This document shows positions 1 to 7,309 of a DNA stretch of 62,404 nt, one piece after another. The first letter of the stretch is position 1, and each line of letters opens with the position of its first letter. Where the stretch lies: positions 1-62,404 of the forward strand of contig JAEUSP010000010.1 in assembly GCA_016788565.1 (NCBI GenBank). Direction: 5' to 3'. The notes beneath the pieces are model-generated. The model saw only the letters and a program-made list of their open reading frames with translations, searched no databases and had not been told where the DNA came from. This DNA is from Chlorobiota bacterium. Lineage in GTDB: Bacteria; Bacteroidota; Ignavibacteria; OLB7. Both the position numbers and the translations under genes were made by a program.

Positions 1-1
1 T

Positions 2-1168
2 GTTGCCGCGCCGTTCAGCGTTGGAAATGTTTCCGGGATGACGTTGCCGAACGGAGTTGAGCAATCACTCACGGTGAGTTTTGCGCCGACGCAAGATGGA
101 ATGTTCAGCGAGAAACTGATGCTGAATTTGCAGCCGTGCGGAATCGTGAAAGAGGTGGTGGTGCAAGGCCAGAGAATCACCCCCAGCCTGGCCGCAACCT
201 CACTTGACTTCGGCACTCAGCCGGTTGGAAGTGTGGTGACGGGATTGGTGGAGTTCATCAACACGGGCCAAGTTGCGCTTCGCGTTGCGAGCCTGAGCGG
301 AGTTCAGCCGCCGTTCGCGGTGGCCACAACGCAGCCACCGCTCCCCGCCGATTTGAAGCCTAGCGACACGCTGCGAGCAAGCGTGAGTTACCAACCAGAA
401 GAGGGCCAGCAAACCGCAACCGCCGTTGCCACCACCGTGTTGCCGTGCGAGATTCAAGCCAGCGCGAGGCTCCGAGGGATGGGAGAAAAGAGTGGCCAAC
501 TCACATTCCAGCTTCCGATTGTGGAAGCCTCGGCAGGCGAGCGGGTGCGGGTTCCGATTCGGGCAACCGTCAGTGGCGGCGGGCTTGCTGGAAGCGGCTC
601 GACCAGCTTCAGCGGAGTGCTTCGATTCAACAACAGCCTGCTCTTCCCGGCGGGATCAACACCGATTGGGAGCGTAGCCGATGGCGAGCGGTTGGTTCCG
701 GTGACGGGGGAAATTCCAGCGGAGTTCAGCAGCGGTGAGGTTGCCAGCTACGAGTTCACCGCAACGCTCGGCAACGCCGAAGCCACATCGTTAAAGCTGA
801 CGGATGTGCAATTCAGCAAGCCAGTGACGGCCACCGCAGAGCCAGGCGAATTTCGGCTGAACGGCATCTGCAGATTTGGAACGTTGCGGCTGATTGAGGC
901 GGAAGGAAAATTAGTGCTGAAACCGAACCGCCCGAACCCGGTGACGTGGGAGACAGAGATTGAGTACGAGCTGATCGAAGGCGGCGCAACGAAGCTCTAC
1001 GTGGTGAGCGCGTTGGGCCAAGAGGTGTTGCGTCTGGTGGATGGAATCGCACGTCGCGGTCGGTACGTGGTTCGTTTCGATGCAGGGGTACTTCCCAGCG
1101 GCAGCTACATCTACATTTTAGAAACGCCAACCCAACGGCTAACGCGCGTGATGAATGTGGCGAAGTAG
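2..1168 (+). CDS. T9SS cargo protein, 3' part (choice-of-anchor/Ig-like repeats, C-terminal sorting domain)
   Basis: The frame is open to the left edge, so the start lies outside the window. The visible part begins with two Ig-like modules of the choice-of-anchor D/ASPM-SPD2-Hydin kind; the second starts near the LDFGTQPVGS motif. A cohesin-like beta domain follows (around RVRVPIRATVSGG). The last ~80 residues are a type A T9SS sorting domain with NRPNPVTWETEIEYEL, GQEVLRL and LPSGSYIYILET, ending in VMNVAK. Family knowledge says such proteins cross the outer membrane by T9SS and are surface-attached or released. The true function is unknown. A CGCAAAG-rich repeat and a hairpin separate it from the convergent TonB receptor gene. 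Confidence 0.85.
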   Translation, partial: VAAPFSVGNVSGMTLPNGVEQSLTVSFAPTQDGMFSEKLMLNLQPCGIVKEVVVQGQRITPSLAATSLDFGTQPVGSVVTGLVEFINTGQVALRVASLSGVQPPFAVATTQPPLPADLKPSDTLRASVSYQPEEGQQTATAVATTVLPCEIQASARLRGMGEKSGQLTFQLPIVEASAGERVRVPIRATVSGGGLAGSGSTSFSGVLRFNNSLLFPAGSTPIGSVADGERLVPVTGEIPAEFSSGEVASYEFTATLGNAEATSLKLTDVQFSKPVTATAEPGEFRLNGICRFGTLRLIEAEGKLVLKPNRPNPVTWETEIEYELIEGGATKLYVVSALGQEVLRLVDGIARRGRYVVRFDAGVLPSGSYIYILETPTQRLTRVMNVAK

Positions 1169-1189
1169 GGAGGGGGAGAAGAGAAGAGG

Positions 1190-1230
1190 TTCACGCAAAG
1201 ACGCAAAGGGGGAACGCAAAGGGCGCGAAG
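1190..1230. repeat. ACGCAAAG-type intergenic short repeat
   Basis: Three spaced ACGCAAAG units within a purine-rich stretch between two convergent genes. This resembles the CGCAAAG/CACAGAG intergenic repeats scattered through many environmental bacterial genomes; related CACAGAG tracts occur at 4520, 12885 and 49760 in this window. No coding potential was seen. Confidence 0.6.
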
Positions 1231-1261
1231 AAGGGGGGGAAGAGTGGGAGTTTTTGAAAAT

Positions 1262-1297
1262 GAAGCCGGGGGCTTGAGCGATCAGGCTCCCGGCTTC
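1262..1297 (-). terminator. Hairpin terminator candidate after the TonB receptor gene
   Basis: Arms GAAGCCGGG (1262-1270) and CCCGGCTTC (1289-1297) pair perfectly, with partial further pairing inside. It begins 14 bases past the receptor stop codon. On the minus strand it is followed by CATTTTCAAAAACTCC, a modest U tract. The plus-strand side has no T run, so the receptor gene is the likely user. Confidence 0.6.
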
Positions 1298-1310
1298 GGT
1301 GGTTGCTCAA

Positions 1311-3686
1311 TCAAAACTCAATTCTGAAGCCGCCAATTGGTAGCAGCCCGGTTTGGTGGACAATCTCAACTTGGTCGCGAAGTGGATCATACTGGCGTTC
1401 TTGGATGTTTTTGCGGTTGGTGACGTTCTCCACCGAAACGAACCCAATCAGCGACCAGCCGCCGAAATTTTGGCGGAAGTCGGTCCGCAAATCAAGCCGT
1501 GCGTAGTCGCTATTCCGTTCGGCGTAGCGGCGGCCGTCGTCCAGATAGGTGGCGTGGATTAGCCGAGAGGTCGCAAGGTCAATCGGCGTGTAGGGCGCGC
1601 CGCCAGCAAGGGTAAATTTCCCGCCGAACTCCACCGTGAACCCACTGGATATTTTCCACTCGTAGCCGGCCAGCAGGTTCAGGATGTAGCGGTTATCGAA
1701 CGCACCGTTTCGCCACACTCCATCCGATCCTGCATATTCCTGCCGGAACAGCGATGCTGTGGCGGTCACGTACCACCCCTCCACAAACCGCCGCCGCAAG
1801 GTCAATTCTGCGCCGTAACTGCGTCCCTTCCCTTCGCTGGTTAATCGTTCGCTTGCTCCAATGGTGTTGAAGGAAGCTCCCTGGTTCAACAGTGAGTAAC
1901 TGGTGGCCGAATCGCGACTAACCGGAACGTGGCCCAGTTGCTTCCAGTATGTTTCGGCTTTCACCAACCAGTTCTGAGCAATGGTGCTGCTGTAGCCCAG
2001 CACGTAGTGGGTTGCCTCGGTAAAATCCAAACTACGATTGTCGTCCGGGTAGAAATAGACTGGCAACGCCTGGGCCTGCCGATGCACCCCAACGCCAGCA
2101 CTGACGCTTTGCCCCGGCTGCAACTGCCACGCCAGCGATAACCGTGGCTCAATCGAACTCTTCTGGCTGATCCCCAGATATTGCCCAAACACTCCGGCGT
2201 TCAAGCTAAGCTCATCCGTCGGTCGCCAGTTCCAGTTGAAGTATCCCAGGGCTTGCCCGGTGGAGCCATCATCCTTGATTCGGGCTTGCTCACCGTTGAC
2301 GTTCGGGGTGTAGCGTTGCCGATCCAGCGCAAACCCCAAGCTGCGCCCTTCGGCTCCGGCGGTGAGGTAATGGCTTGGCGAAGGGACAACGGTGAACTCC
2401 ATTTTGGCCGAGAGATAGCGTTCGGAGGAATTGTCGTTCATCCAGCGGGTACTGTTTAGAACCTCACTTTCGCCGTTGGTGGTCAGCGAGTCAACCCTCA
2501 GCTGGTAGCCGGTGAAGACGTGGCTAAGAGTGAGTTTGCCGACAACGGTTTCGGAAAAAAGGTGCCGCCACTGGGCCCCCACCACCGCAAGATCGGAGCC
2601 ACTCACGATGTCCTGATCGCCGGTAAACACCGAGTCATCGTCGCTGGCGAAAAGGTCAATATCGCTTACCCCGGCCAGGGCCATCAGGCTTATCTGGTCG
2701 CGGTCGGTTGGGGTCAGGTCAATCTTTGCCATGCCGTCCCAATACTTGGGCACCGCATCAATGCCGATGGGGATGCTAAGCCCGTCGAACACCTGCAAGG
2801 TGGAGCGGCGGTAGCTGGCGATAAACGCTCCGGCAGGAACGGGGCCTTCGATCATCCCTTCAAACCCCGCAAACCCCATCTGGGCAACGGCCTCGTAGCG
2901 TTCGTCGTTGCCGCGGCGGGTGCGAAGATCGAACACCCCCGACAACCGCCCGCCGTACTCGGCAGGAAACGCTCCGGTAAGAAAATCGCTGTTGGCCAGC
3001 AAGTTGGTGTTGATTGCGTTGACCGGCCCACCGGTTCCCCCCTGCGTGGCAAAATGATTGGGGTTGGGGATTTCGATTCCATCAATCCGCCACAGGAGTT
3101 CGGTTGGCGATCCGCCACGGATCACAATGTCGTTCCGAAGGCCAGTGCTGCCAAGAACCCCGGCAAAATTTTGCGCCATTCGTGCGGGGTCATCGCGCGC
3201 GCCAGCGTAGCGGCTGACCTCATCCACCGTGAAGGCATCGGCGCTGACCAACGCGGCTTCGTTGATCGGTTTGAAGGGATCATCGCTGTTGGCTGTCACC
3301 ACCAATTCTTTCGATTGCATCACCGACTCCTGAAGCTGGAACGACAGCACCACTTGCCTGCCGGAGGTGACGATGATGTCGGTAGTAATCGGCTGGAACC
3401 CCACCGAACTGACCCGCACAACGTGCCGCCCAACCGGAACTTGCTCGATGCGGAAGGAGCCGTCGGGGCGGGAGATTCCCCCCAACGTTGTGCCAGCCAC
3501 CGCCACCGTTGCCCCGGCCACCGGAGCCCCAGTTTGCAGGTTCATCACTTCCCCTTTCACCGTCTGGGTCGGTGTGGATTGTTGCTCAGTTTCCTGGGCT
3601 GTTGTTGTGGCCGCAGCCAGCAACAGCAATGCCAATGCGGCCGTGGTTGCCAGCATCCTGCGCGTACTCTGTGTAAGCCGTTTCAT
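1311..3686 (-). CDS. TonB-dependent outer-membrane receptor with CarboxypepD-reg N-domain
   Basis: 791 residues. An N-terminal signal peptide (Arg-rich start, Ala/Leu-rich core, AQE cleavage region near 30) is followed by a carboxypeptidase-regulatory-like beta-sandwich at about 42-125 (VKGEVMNLQTGAPVAGATV). The plug domain is at about 140-250 (RNDIVIRGGSPTELLWRIDG, AEYGGRLSG). The rest is a 22-strand-type barrel ending in the aromatic GGFRIEF. Such receptors take up a large or scarce ligand with TonB energy; the ligand cannot be told here. No SusD partner lies beside it, which argues against a polysaccharide locus. It lies 90 bp downstream of a TetR gene on the same strand, with an operator in the gap identical in its arms to that in front of tetR. 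Confidence 0.92.
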   Translation of the reverse strand: MKRLTQSTRRMLATTAALALLLLAAATTTAQETEQQSTPTQTVKGEVMNLQTGAPVAGATVAVAGTTLGGISRPDGSFRIEQVPVGRHVVRVSSVGFQPITTDIIVTSGRQVVLSFQLQESVMQSKELVVTANSDDPFKPINEAALVSADAFTVDEVSRYAGARDDPARMAQNFAGVLGSTGLRNDIVIRGGSPTELLWRIDGIEIPNPNHFATQGGTGGPVNAINTNLLANSDFLTGAFPAEYGGRLSGVFDLRTRRGNDERYEAVAQMGFAGFEGMIEGPVPAGAFIASYRRSTLQVFDGLSIPIGIDAVPKYWDGMAKIDLTPTDRDQISLMALAGVSDIDLFASDDDSVFTGDQDIVSGSDLAVVGAQWRHLFSETVVGKLTLSHVFTGYQLRVDSLTTNGESEVLNSTRWMNDNSSERYLSAKMEFTVVPSPSHYLTAGAEGRSLGFALDRQRYTPNVNGEQARIKDDGSTGQALGYFNWNWRPTDELSLNAGVFGQYLGISQKSSIEPRLSLAWQLQPGQSVSAGVGVHRQAQALPVYFYPDDNRSLDFTEATHYVLGYSSTIAQNWLVKAETYWKQLGHVPVSRDSATSYSLLNQGASFNTIGASERLTSEGKGRSYGAELTLRRRFVEGWYVTATASLFRQEYAGSDGVWRNGAFDNRYILNLLAGYEWKISSGFTVEFGGKFTLAGGAPYTPIDLATSRLIHATYLDDGRRYAERNSDYARLDLRTDFRQNFGGWSLIGFVSVENVTNRKNIQERQYDPLRDQVEIVHQTGLLPIGGFRIEF

Positions 3687-3745
3687 GTCTGAACCTTGTA
3701 GATATTGGATGTGCTTGATAGATGATTTTGAACGTTTTTGAAATT

Positions 3746-3760
3746 TTGAACATTGTTCAA
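3746..3760. promoter_or_regulatory. Predicted TetR operator in front of the TonB receptor gene
   Basis: TTGAAC-ATT-GTTCAA, a perfect 6-bp inverted repeat with a 3-bp centre, 60 bases upstream of the receptor ATG. An extra half site TTGAAC lies at 3728-3733. The same arms occur at 4420-4434 in front of the tetR gene. These are the only two full copies noticed in the window. Confidence 0.75.
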
Positions 3761-3776
3761 TAAGCGGACAAAAAAA

Positions 3777-4415
3777 TTACCGGATAGATAGCTCACTCAC
3801 CATGAAATCAATCGCACGGTTCACCACCTGCTCAAGCCCTTCTTCGGGGATCATCGGCAGCCGTTGGCGGATTCGGAGCGAGGCAAGGCCGTGGACGAAC
3901 GACCAGTAGGCAATGGTGGCCGCATCAATATCGGTGGCTGGTGGGAAGTAGCCTTCGGCCACACAATCGCAGATCGTGTCGCGTAAAATTTGGAACGAGC
4001 CGTAGAAAACATCCCACTTTTCTTGGTGTTCATCCGCTTCCTTCCGAAGCTCTTCCTGCCGCCGCATTGGTGCTCGGATGATGAACATCAGGTCATAAAA
4101 TTCCTGATGTTCCAACGCAAACCGCAGGTACATCCGCGAGCCAGCCCGCAGCCGCTCCATTGGGTCACGAACGTCACGCATTGGCTTCAGGGCTTTGAAA
4201 AATTCGCCAAACGCAACCGAACAGAGTGCCAGCAGAACGTCATCTTTGTCCTTAAAGTAGAAGTAGATGGTCCCCGGGCTGTACTCGATCTTGTCGGCAA
4301 TTTTGCGGATGGTGACGTTCTCGTATCCCTGTTCCACAAACAACTCCATCGCCGTCTCCAAGATGAGTTGGCGCATCTCCTGCCGTTCCCGTTCCTTTCG
4401 TTCGACGCTTCCCAT
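3777..4415 (-). CDS. TetR/AcrR-family transcriptional regulator
   Basis: 212 residues, the usual TetR length. The N-terminal helix-turn-helix is clear: MELFVEQGYENVTIRKIADK, then YSPGTIYFYFKDKDDVLLAL as recognition helix and wing-adjacent segment. The C-terminal ligand domain (about 70-205) is diverged and does not reveal the inducer. A predicted promoter lies at 4444-4475. The operator 4420-4434 sits between the promoter and the ATG, so autorepression is likely. The same operator precedes the downstream TonB receptor gene, which suggests both genes answer one signal, probably a ligand the receptor imports. That last point is inference. Confidence 0.92.
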   Translation of the reverse strand: MGSVERKERERQEMRQLILETAMELFVEQGYENVTIRKIADKIEYSPGTIYFYFKDKDDVLLALCSVAFGEFFKALKPMRDVRDPMERLRAGSRMYLRFALEHQEFYDLMFIIRAPMRRQEELRKEADEHQEKWDVFYGSFQILRDTICDCVAEGYFPPATDIDAATIAYWSFVHGLASLRIRQRLPMIPEEGLEQVVNRAIDFMVSELSIR

Positions 4416-4419
4416 AAAA

Positions 4420-4434
4420 TTGAACGTTGTTCAA
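4420..4434. promoter_or_regulatory. Predicted TetR autoregulatory operator
   Basis: TTGAAC-GTT-GTTCAA, perfect arms with a 3-bp centre, ending 5 bases before the tetR ATG and lying just downstream of the predicted -7 box. A bound dimer would cover the transcription start and the ribosome-binding region. Confidence 0.8.
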
Positions 4435-4443
4435 AAAACGATG

Positions 4444-4475
4444 CAAAGGTACGTTGGTGGTGGTGGAGAAGTCAA
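4444..4475 (-). promoter_or_regulatory. Bacteroidota-type promoter for tetR
   Basis: On the minus strand: TTGAC (-33 region, the TTG at 4473-4475), 21 bases, then TACCTTTG (4451 down to 4444), matching TAnnTTTG. The expected transcription start is near 4438, directly over the operator. Confidence 0.7.
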
Positions 4476-4519
4476 GAGGGGAAGCGAAAAAAAATTGGAG
4501 AAGAGAAAAAGATGAAGAG

Positions 4520-4539
4520 AACCACAGAGGCACAGAGGG
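4520..4539. repeat. ACCACAGAGGCACAGAG intergenic repeat
   Basis: ACCACAGAG-GCACAGAGG followed by an AAGAAAGAAGAGAGGGG tail, between tetR and the rhodanese gene. Close relatives lie at 12885-12913 and 49760-49788 in this window. Confidence 0.7.
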
Positions 4540-4646
4540 AAGAAAGAAGAGAGGGGCATGCTCCTCTGTTGGGCTTGTCCCCCTGTGTTGCGGTGGTTCA
4601 TAAAAAAATCCTACGGTGCTCTGGCTTCTGGCTCGTAATTTCCCCC

Positions 4647-5201
4647 ATGTCTCAATTTTCCAAACTACTTGGTATTGCGGTTGGCACGGCGGCGGTGCTT
4701 GGGGTTGGCGGTGCGTTGTTCATCACCAAAACCGAACGCGGGTTCCAGCTCTTTCTGGATTGGATGTACCAACGCCGGTTCGCCGATGTCCCGCTGATAT
4801 CACCCGACTCCCTTGCTGCCGCGTTGGCAACCCGCACCCCACCGCTGCTGTTGGATGTCCGCACTCCCGAAGAATTTGCCGTCAGCCACTTGCGTGGCGC
4901 ACGCCGTGTTGATTCCGACACGCTTGCCGACCTGGATGAAATTGACCTTGCCGGAACCGACCGTGACCAACCGATTGTGGCCTACTGCTCAATCGGCTAC
5001 CGCAGCGGAGTAGTTGCCCGCCAGCTTCAAGAACTGGGGTTCACCAACGTGCGGAATTTGTACGGCGGGATTTTTCTGTGGCACAACCAACGGCGCGCTC
5101 TTTGGGCCGGGGATGGCCTAACTGGGGATAGCCTATCTGGGGATAGCCCCTCCGACAACGTTCATCCCTACGATTGGATGTGGGGTCAGTTTGTGCAGTA
5201 G
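4647..5201 (+). CDS. Membrane-anchored rhodanese-like sulfurtransferase
   Basis: 184 residues. The start is set at ATG 4647 because it gives a clean N-terminal hydrophobic anchor (about 5-27); the longer frame upstream runs across tetR antisense. A single rhodanese domain spans about 50-155: LLLDVRTPEEFAVSHLRGA, then the active loop YCSIGYRSG with Cys114 as persulfide carrier, then LGFTNVRNLYGGIFLW. Rhodaneses move sulfane sulfur or act in redox relay; the partner is not known. The C-terminal tail contains a short repeat (GDGLTGDSLSGDS). The 3' end overlaps a convergent small gene by 69 bp. Confidence 0.88.
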   Translation: MSQFSKLLGIAVGTAAVLGVGGALFITKTERGFQLFLDWMYQRRFADVPLISPDSLAAALATRTPPLLLDVRTPEEFAVSHLRGARRVDSDTLADLDEIDLAGTDRDQPIVAYCSIGYRSGVVARQLQELGFTNVRNLYGGIFLWHNQRRALWAGDGLTGDSLSGDSPSDNVHPYDWMWGQFVQ

Positions 5202-5345
5202 TTTTTTCGGCGTTGCGATGCCCCCTTCTATCCAATGATCCTGCCCTTGTTGCGGGATTGGCTGCCCGCAGCAGGGGCAGGCAGCCGATCCTTTCCACGC
5301 CAACGACCCGCAGGCTGGGCAGCGCACAAACCGGTACTCGCTCAT
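5133..5345 (-). CDS. Small zinc-ribbon protein
   Basis: 70 residues from the ATG at 5345 (MSEYRFVRCPACGS). Two CxxC knuckles, CPAC and CPCC about 16 residues apart, form a compact treble-clef or rubredoxin-like metal site. The rest (HKLTPHPIVGMNVVGG) shows no known domain. A longer in-frame start at 5393 adds an Arg/His-rich leader that looks non-coding. It is convergent with and overlaps the rhodanese gene, and lies just downstream of the secreted protein gene at 5390-5908. Function unknown; the paired cysteine motif is the main evidence that it is real. Confidence 0.55.
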   Translation of the reverse strand: MSEYRFVRCPACGSLAWKGSAACPCCGQPIPQQGQDHWIEGGIATPKKLLHKLTPHPIVGMNVVGGAIPR

Positions 5346-5389
5346 CAGCGGATGCGGATGGCGGCGGCGTGATGCGGCGCGGTAGGTAA

Positions 5390-5908
5390 TCATTCCGGTT
5401 GGGGAGCTTGATCCACGGGTGCTGGTGCTTCCTCAGTGGCCGCCTCATCATCATCGAACGCCTTCAGCAAGTCATCCAACGCTTGCATCCCTTTCGCCAC
5501 GGCTTTGGCTCCGGTTTTCACCACCTTTGTTCCGTTGTTCAACTGCTGCATTGCTCCGTTCAGCGTGGCATCAATCGTTGTTGCGGTTGGTGGCGGTTGG
5601 GTCTGGGGTTGGTTCAGTGGAGCCGTTCCAACAGCAGTTGGCTGTGCGGTGTTTTCGGTTGCGGGCGCGGCGGCGGTTGCGTCCGGTTGGCTTGGGTTAT
5701 CTGCAGATGGAGCTTCGGATGGAGTTCCGGATGGAGTTCCGGATGGAGTTTCCATCTGGGGGTCTTGTGTGGTCTGCTCGATTGCGGGCGTTTCGGCGGC
5801 GGGTGATGTTGTTCCGCTGCATTGGGCGGTCGCGCTTCCGGTTGTGGCGGCAATCAGCAGCCCCACAACCGCAATCAGCCGTAGTGTTTGTGTTAGATAA
5901 TTTTTCAT
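5390..5908 (-). CDS. Secreted low-complexity protein
   Basis: 172 residues. The N-terminus is a signal peptide (MKNYLTQTLRLIAVVGLLIA, cleavage near TAQC). Residues ~30-110 are Pro/Thr/Ala-rich low complexity with a tandem GTPS motif, encoded by three 12-bp units at 5716-5751. The C-terminal part (LNGAMQQLNNGTKVVKTGAK, then MQALDDLLKAFDDDE) is a short amphipathic helix region. The ATG has a good ribosome site (GAAGGAGAGCG). A cysteine follows the signal region (AQCSG), so a lipoprotein is possible but the lipobox is poor. No family recognised. Confidence 0.75.
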   Translation of the reverse strand: MKNYLTQTLRLIAVVGLLIAATTGSATAQCSGTTSPAAETPAIEQTTQDPQMETPSGTPSGTPSEAPSADNPSQPDATAAAPATENTAQPTAVGTAPLNQPQTQPPPTATTIDATLNGAMQQLNNGTKVVKTGAKAVAKGMQALDDLLKAFDDDEAATEEAPAPVDQAPQPE

Positions 5909-6055
5909 CGCTCTCCTTCTCCATTTTGTTGATGAGTTGATAAATCGCGTGTGCCTTTCGGCGGCACCATACTGGGTTCATTCGCTCAGCGCAGCATGGT
6001 GCACAACATCAAGGTATCGGAGGGCGGTTAAAAAAGGGGGGGCGGGTGGTTACAC

Positions 6056-6083
6056 TGGGGATCGGGGGGCGAGGGGCGGGGAG
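6056..6083. repeat. GGGGATCGG-type G-rich repeat, copy 1
   Basis: GGGGATCGGGGGGCGAGGGG followed by CGGGGAG. The same motif recurs at 7129-7198, 11261-11302 and, more diverged, 17960-18003. Four or more G runs make G-quadruplex formation possible. Confidence 0.65.
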
Positions 6084-6105
6084 TGGAAGATTTGAGCCTT
6101 GCTTG

Positions 6106-6162
6106 TTCGGTGGCTTCTGCTCATACTTCGACGGGGCTCAGCATGAGCGGAGGGCGGCATTC
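6106..6162. repeat. Partial copy of the 215-bp dispersed repeat (CTTCGACGGGGCTCAGCATG core)
   Basis: The 57 bases match 61718-61775 with only a few mismatches (shared core CATACTTCGACGGGGCTCAG followed by CATGAGCGGAGGGCG). The rest of the 215-bp element is absent here. Confidence 0.8.
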
Positions 6163-6212
6163 GGTGACTTCCGCTCTTGATTCTATTTCCTACACTCTTC
6201 CATTCGGCATCC

Positions 6213-6240
6213 GACACTCGACACTCGACACTCGACACTC
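6213..6240. repeat. Four tandem GACACTC units
   Basis: A perfect 7-bp unit repeated four times in a non-coding stretch; copy number could vary by slippage. Confidence 0.85.
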
Positions 6241-6361
6241 GGCATTCCCACACCCCTCTCCCGCGCGGCGACGAAACGATGGAGGCTCTATTCAACAACT
6301 TCTTCTGATATTCACAATCGGTCGGAGGAGTGTCTCCATCACAATCAATCAAGGCATCACC

Positions 6362-7126
6362 ATGAACTATCCAAAACGTGTTATCAAGAAGGGGGAGAAG
6401 GATGAGAAGATCGTGCGCGCAATCCAGAAGGAGCTGAACGCTCGCGGCTGCGGCCCGGTGACTGTTGACGGCGATTTTGGGCCAAAGACGTTGGCCGCAG
6501 TGAAGCTGTTCCAAACCCGATTCACCGACCAAAACGGGAACCCGTTGGTGGTGGATGGTGAGATTGGAGCAGTGACATGGGCCGCCTTGTTCGGCCAAGA
6601 AAAAATTCCTGTTGTGGACGCTACCAAGTCATCGCTTGCGGCGGCTGCGGTTGCCGTTGCCGAAAGCCAACTCGGAGTTCTGGAAAGCCCGCTTGGCTCT
6701 AACAAAGGTCCGGAAGTGAACGCCTACTTGGAGAGCGTTGGCTTGGGACCGGGGCATTTCTGGTGCATGGCGTTTGTCTATTGGTGCTACCAGCAAGCCG
6801 CCCAGAAACTGAAGAAGAACAATCCGCTGGTGCGCACCGCTGGGGTGATGGCACACTGGAACGCCGCCCGCAAAGCGGGAACCCGCTGCATCACCACAAA
6901 GGAAGCTGCCGACAATCCAGGGTTGATAAAGCCTGGGATGATCTTCATCATCAGCCACGGCGGGGGGCTGGGGCACACGGGATTGGTGGAGAGCGTGCAT
7001 GGGGGAATGCTGGTGACGATTGAGGGGAACACCAACAAGGAGGGATCGCGCAACGGCATTGGCGTGTTCCGCCGCACCGGGCGGAGCATCAAGTCCATCA
7101 ACAAAGGGTTTATTGAGTATCGGTAG
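6362..7126 (+). CDS. Peptidoglycan-binding CHAP-domain amidase/peptidase
   Basis: 254 residues from ATG 6362; upstream in-frame sequence is repeat-derived. An N-terminal PG_binding_1 three-helix module (about 12-78, VRAIQKELNARGCGPVTVDG then DFGPKTLAAVKLFQ) is joined to a CHAP cysteine peptidase/amidase domain (about 95-250). The likely nucleophile is Cys135 in FWCMAFVYWCY and the likely base His205 in GLGHTGLVE; EGNTN fits the acidic/asparagine end of the site. It should cut cell-wall peptide or amide bonds. No signal peptide is visible, so export could depend on another route or a phage-lysin-like origin; no phage genes are nearby. Confidence 0.88.
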   Translation: MNYPKRVIKKGEKDEKIVRAIQKELNARGCGPVTVDGDFGPKTLAAVKLFQTRFTDQNGNPLVVDGEIGAVTWAALFGQEKIPVVDATKSSLAAAAVAVAESQLGVLESPLGSNKGPEVNAYLESVGLGPGHFWCMAFVYWCYQQAAQKLKKNNPLVRTAGVMAHWNAARKAGTRCITTKEAADNPGLIKPGMIFIISHGGGLGHTGLVESVHGGMLVTIEGNTNKEGSRNGIGVFRRTGRSIKSINKGFIEYR

Positions 7127-7128
7127 TC

Positions 7129-7198
7129 GGGGATCGGGGGGCGGGGATCGGGGGGCGGGAGGTGGGGATCGGGGGGCGGAGGTCGGGGGGCGGGGCGG
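7129..7198. repeat. GGGGATCGG-type G-rich repeat, copy 2 (longest)
   Basis: Tandem degenerate units of (T)CGGGGATCGGGGGGC fill the space right after the CHAP gene stop codon. It has many runs of four to six G. Confidence 0.8.
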
Positions 7199-7234
7199 TG
7201 GATGGAGTGTGTGCATTTCCCAGGAGAAGAGACC

Positions 7235-7306
7235 GTATCGTTCAAACAGAGTGGTTTGCGAGAACTCTAAACACAAGTTTTTTCGCAAACCACTTTCATT
7301 GGAGTA
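7235..7306. mobile_element. MITE of the TACTCC/GAGTA family, copy 1 (degenerate left end)
   Basis: The right end GTTTTTTCGCAAACCAC..ATTGGAGTA is the inverse of the left GTGGTTTGCGA end; the outermost left bases have drifted (TATCGTTCAAACAG instead of TACTCCAAACAG). About 72 bp. The right end stops 3 bases past the stop codon of the large cargo gene at 7310. No clear TA duplication remains on the right. Compare 46582-46723 and 52032-52143. Confidence 0.7.
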
Positions 7307-7309
7307 TCT

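Larger units (their letters stand above)
5909..6361. other. Repeat-rich 453-bp intergenic region
   Basis: No gene found. It holds a G-rich GGGGATCGGGGGGC tract (6056-6083), a partial copy of the 215-bp dispersed repeat (6106-6162), and four GACACTC units (6213-6240). The leader of the CHAP protein gene follows from about 6290. No clear TAnnTTTG promoter was recognised. Confidence 0.6.

Noticed and set aside
2520-3692. 390-residue plus-strand open frame
   Set aside because: Lies wholly antisense to the TonB receptor, whose domains are unmistakable; the translation has no domain or signal pattern.
6362-7126. CHAP amidase as part of a prophage
   Set aside because: No holin, tail, portal or integrase genes nearby; flanks are ordinary chromosomal genes and repeats.
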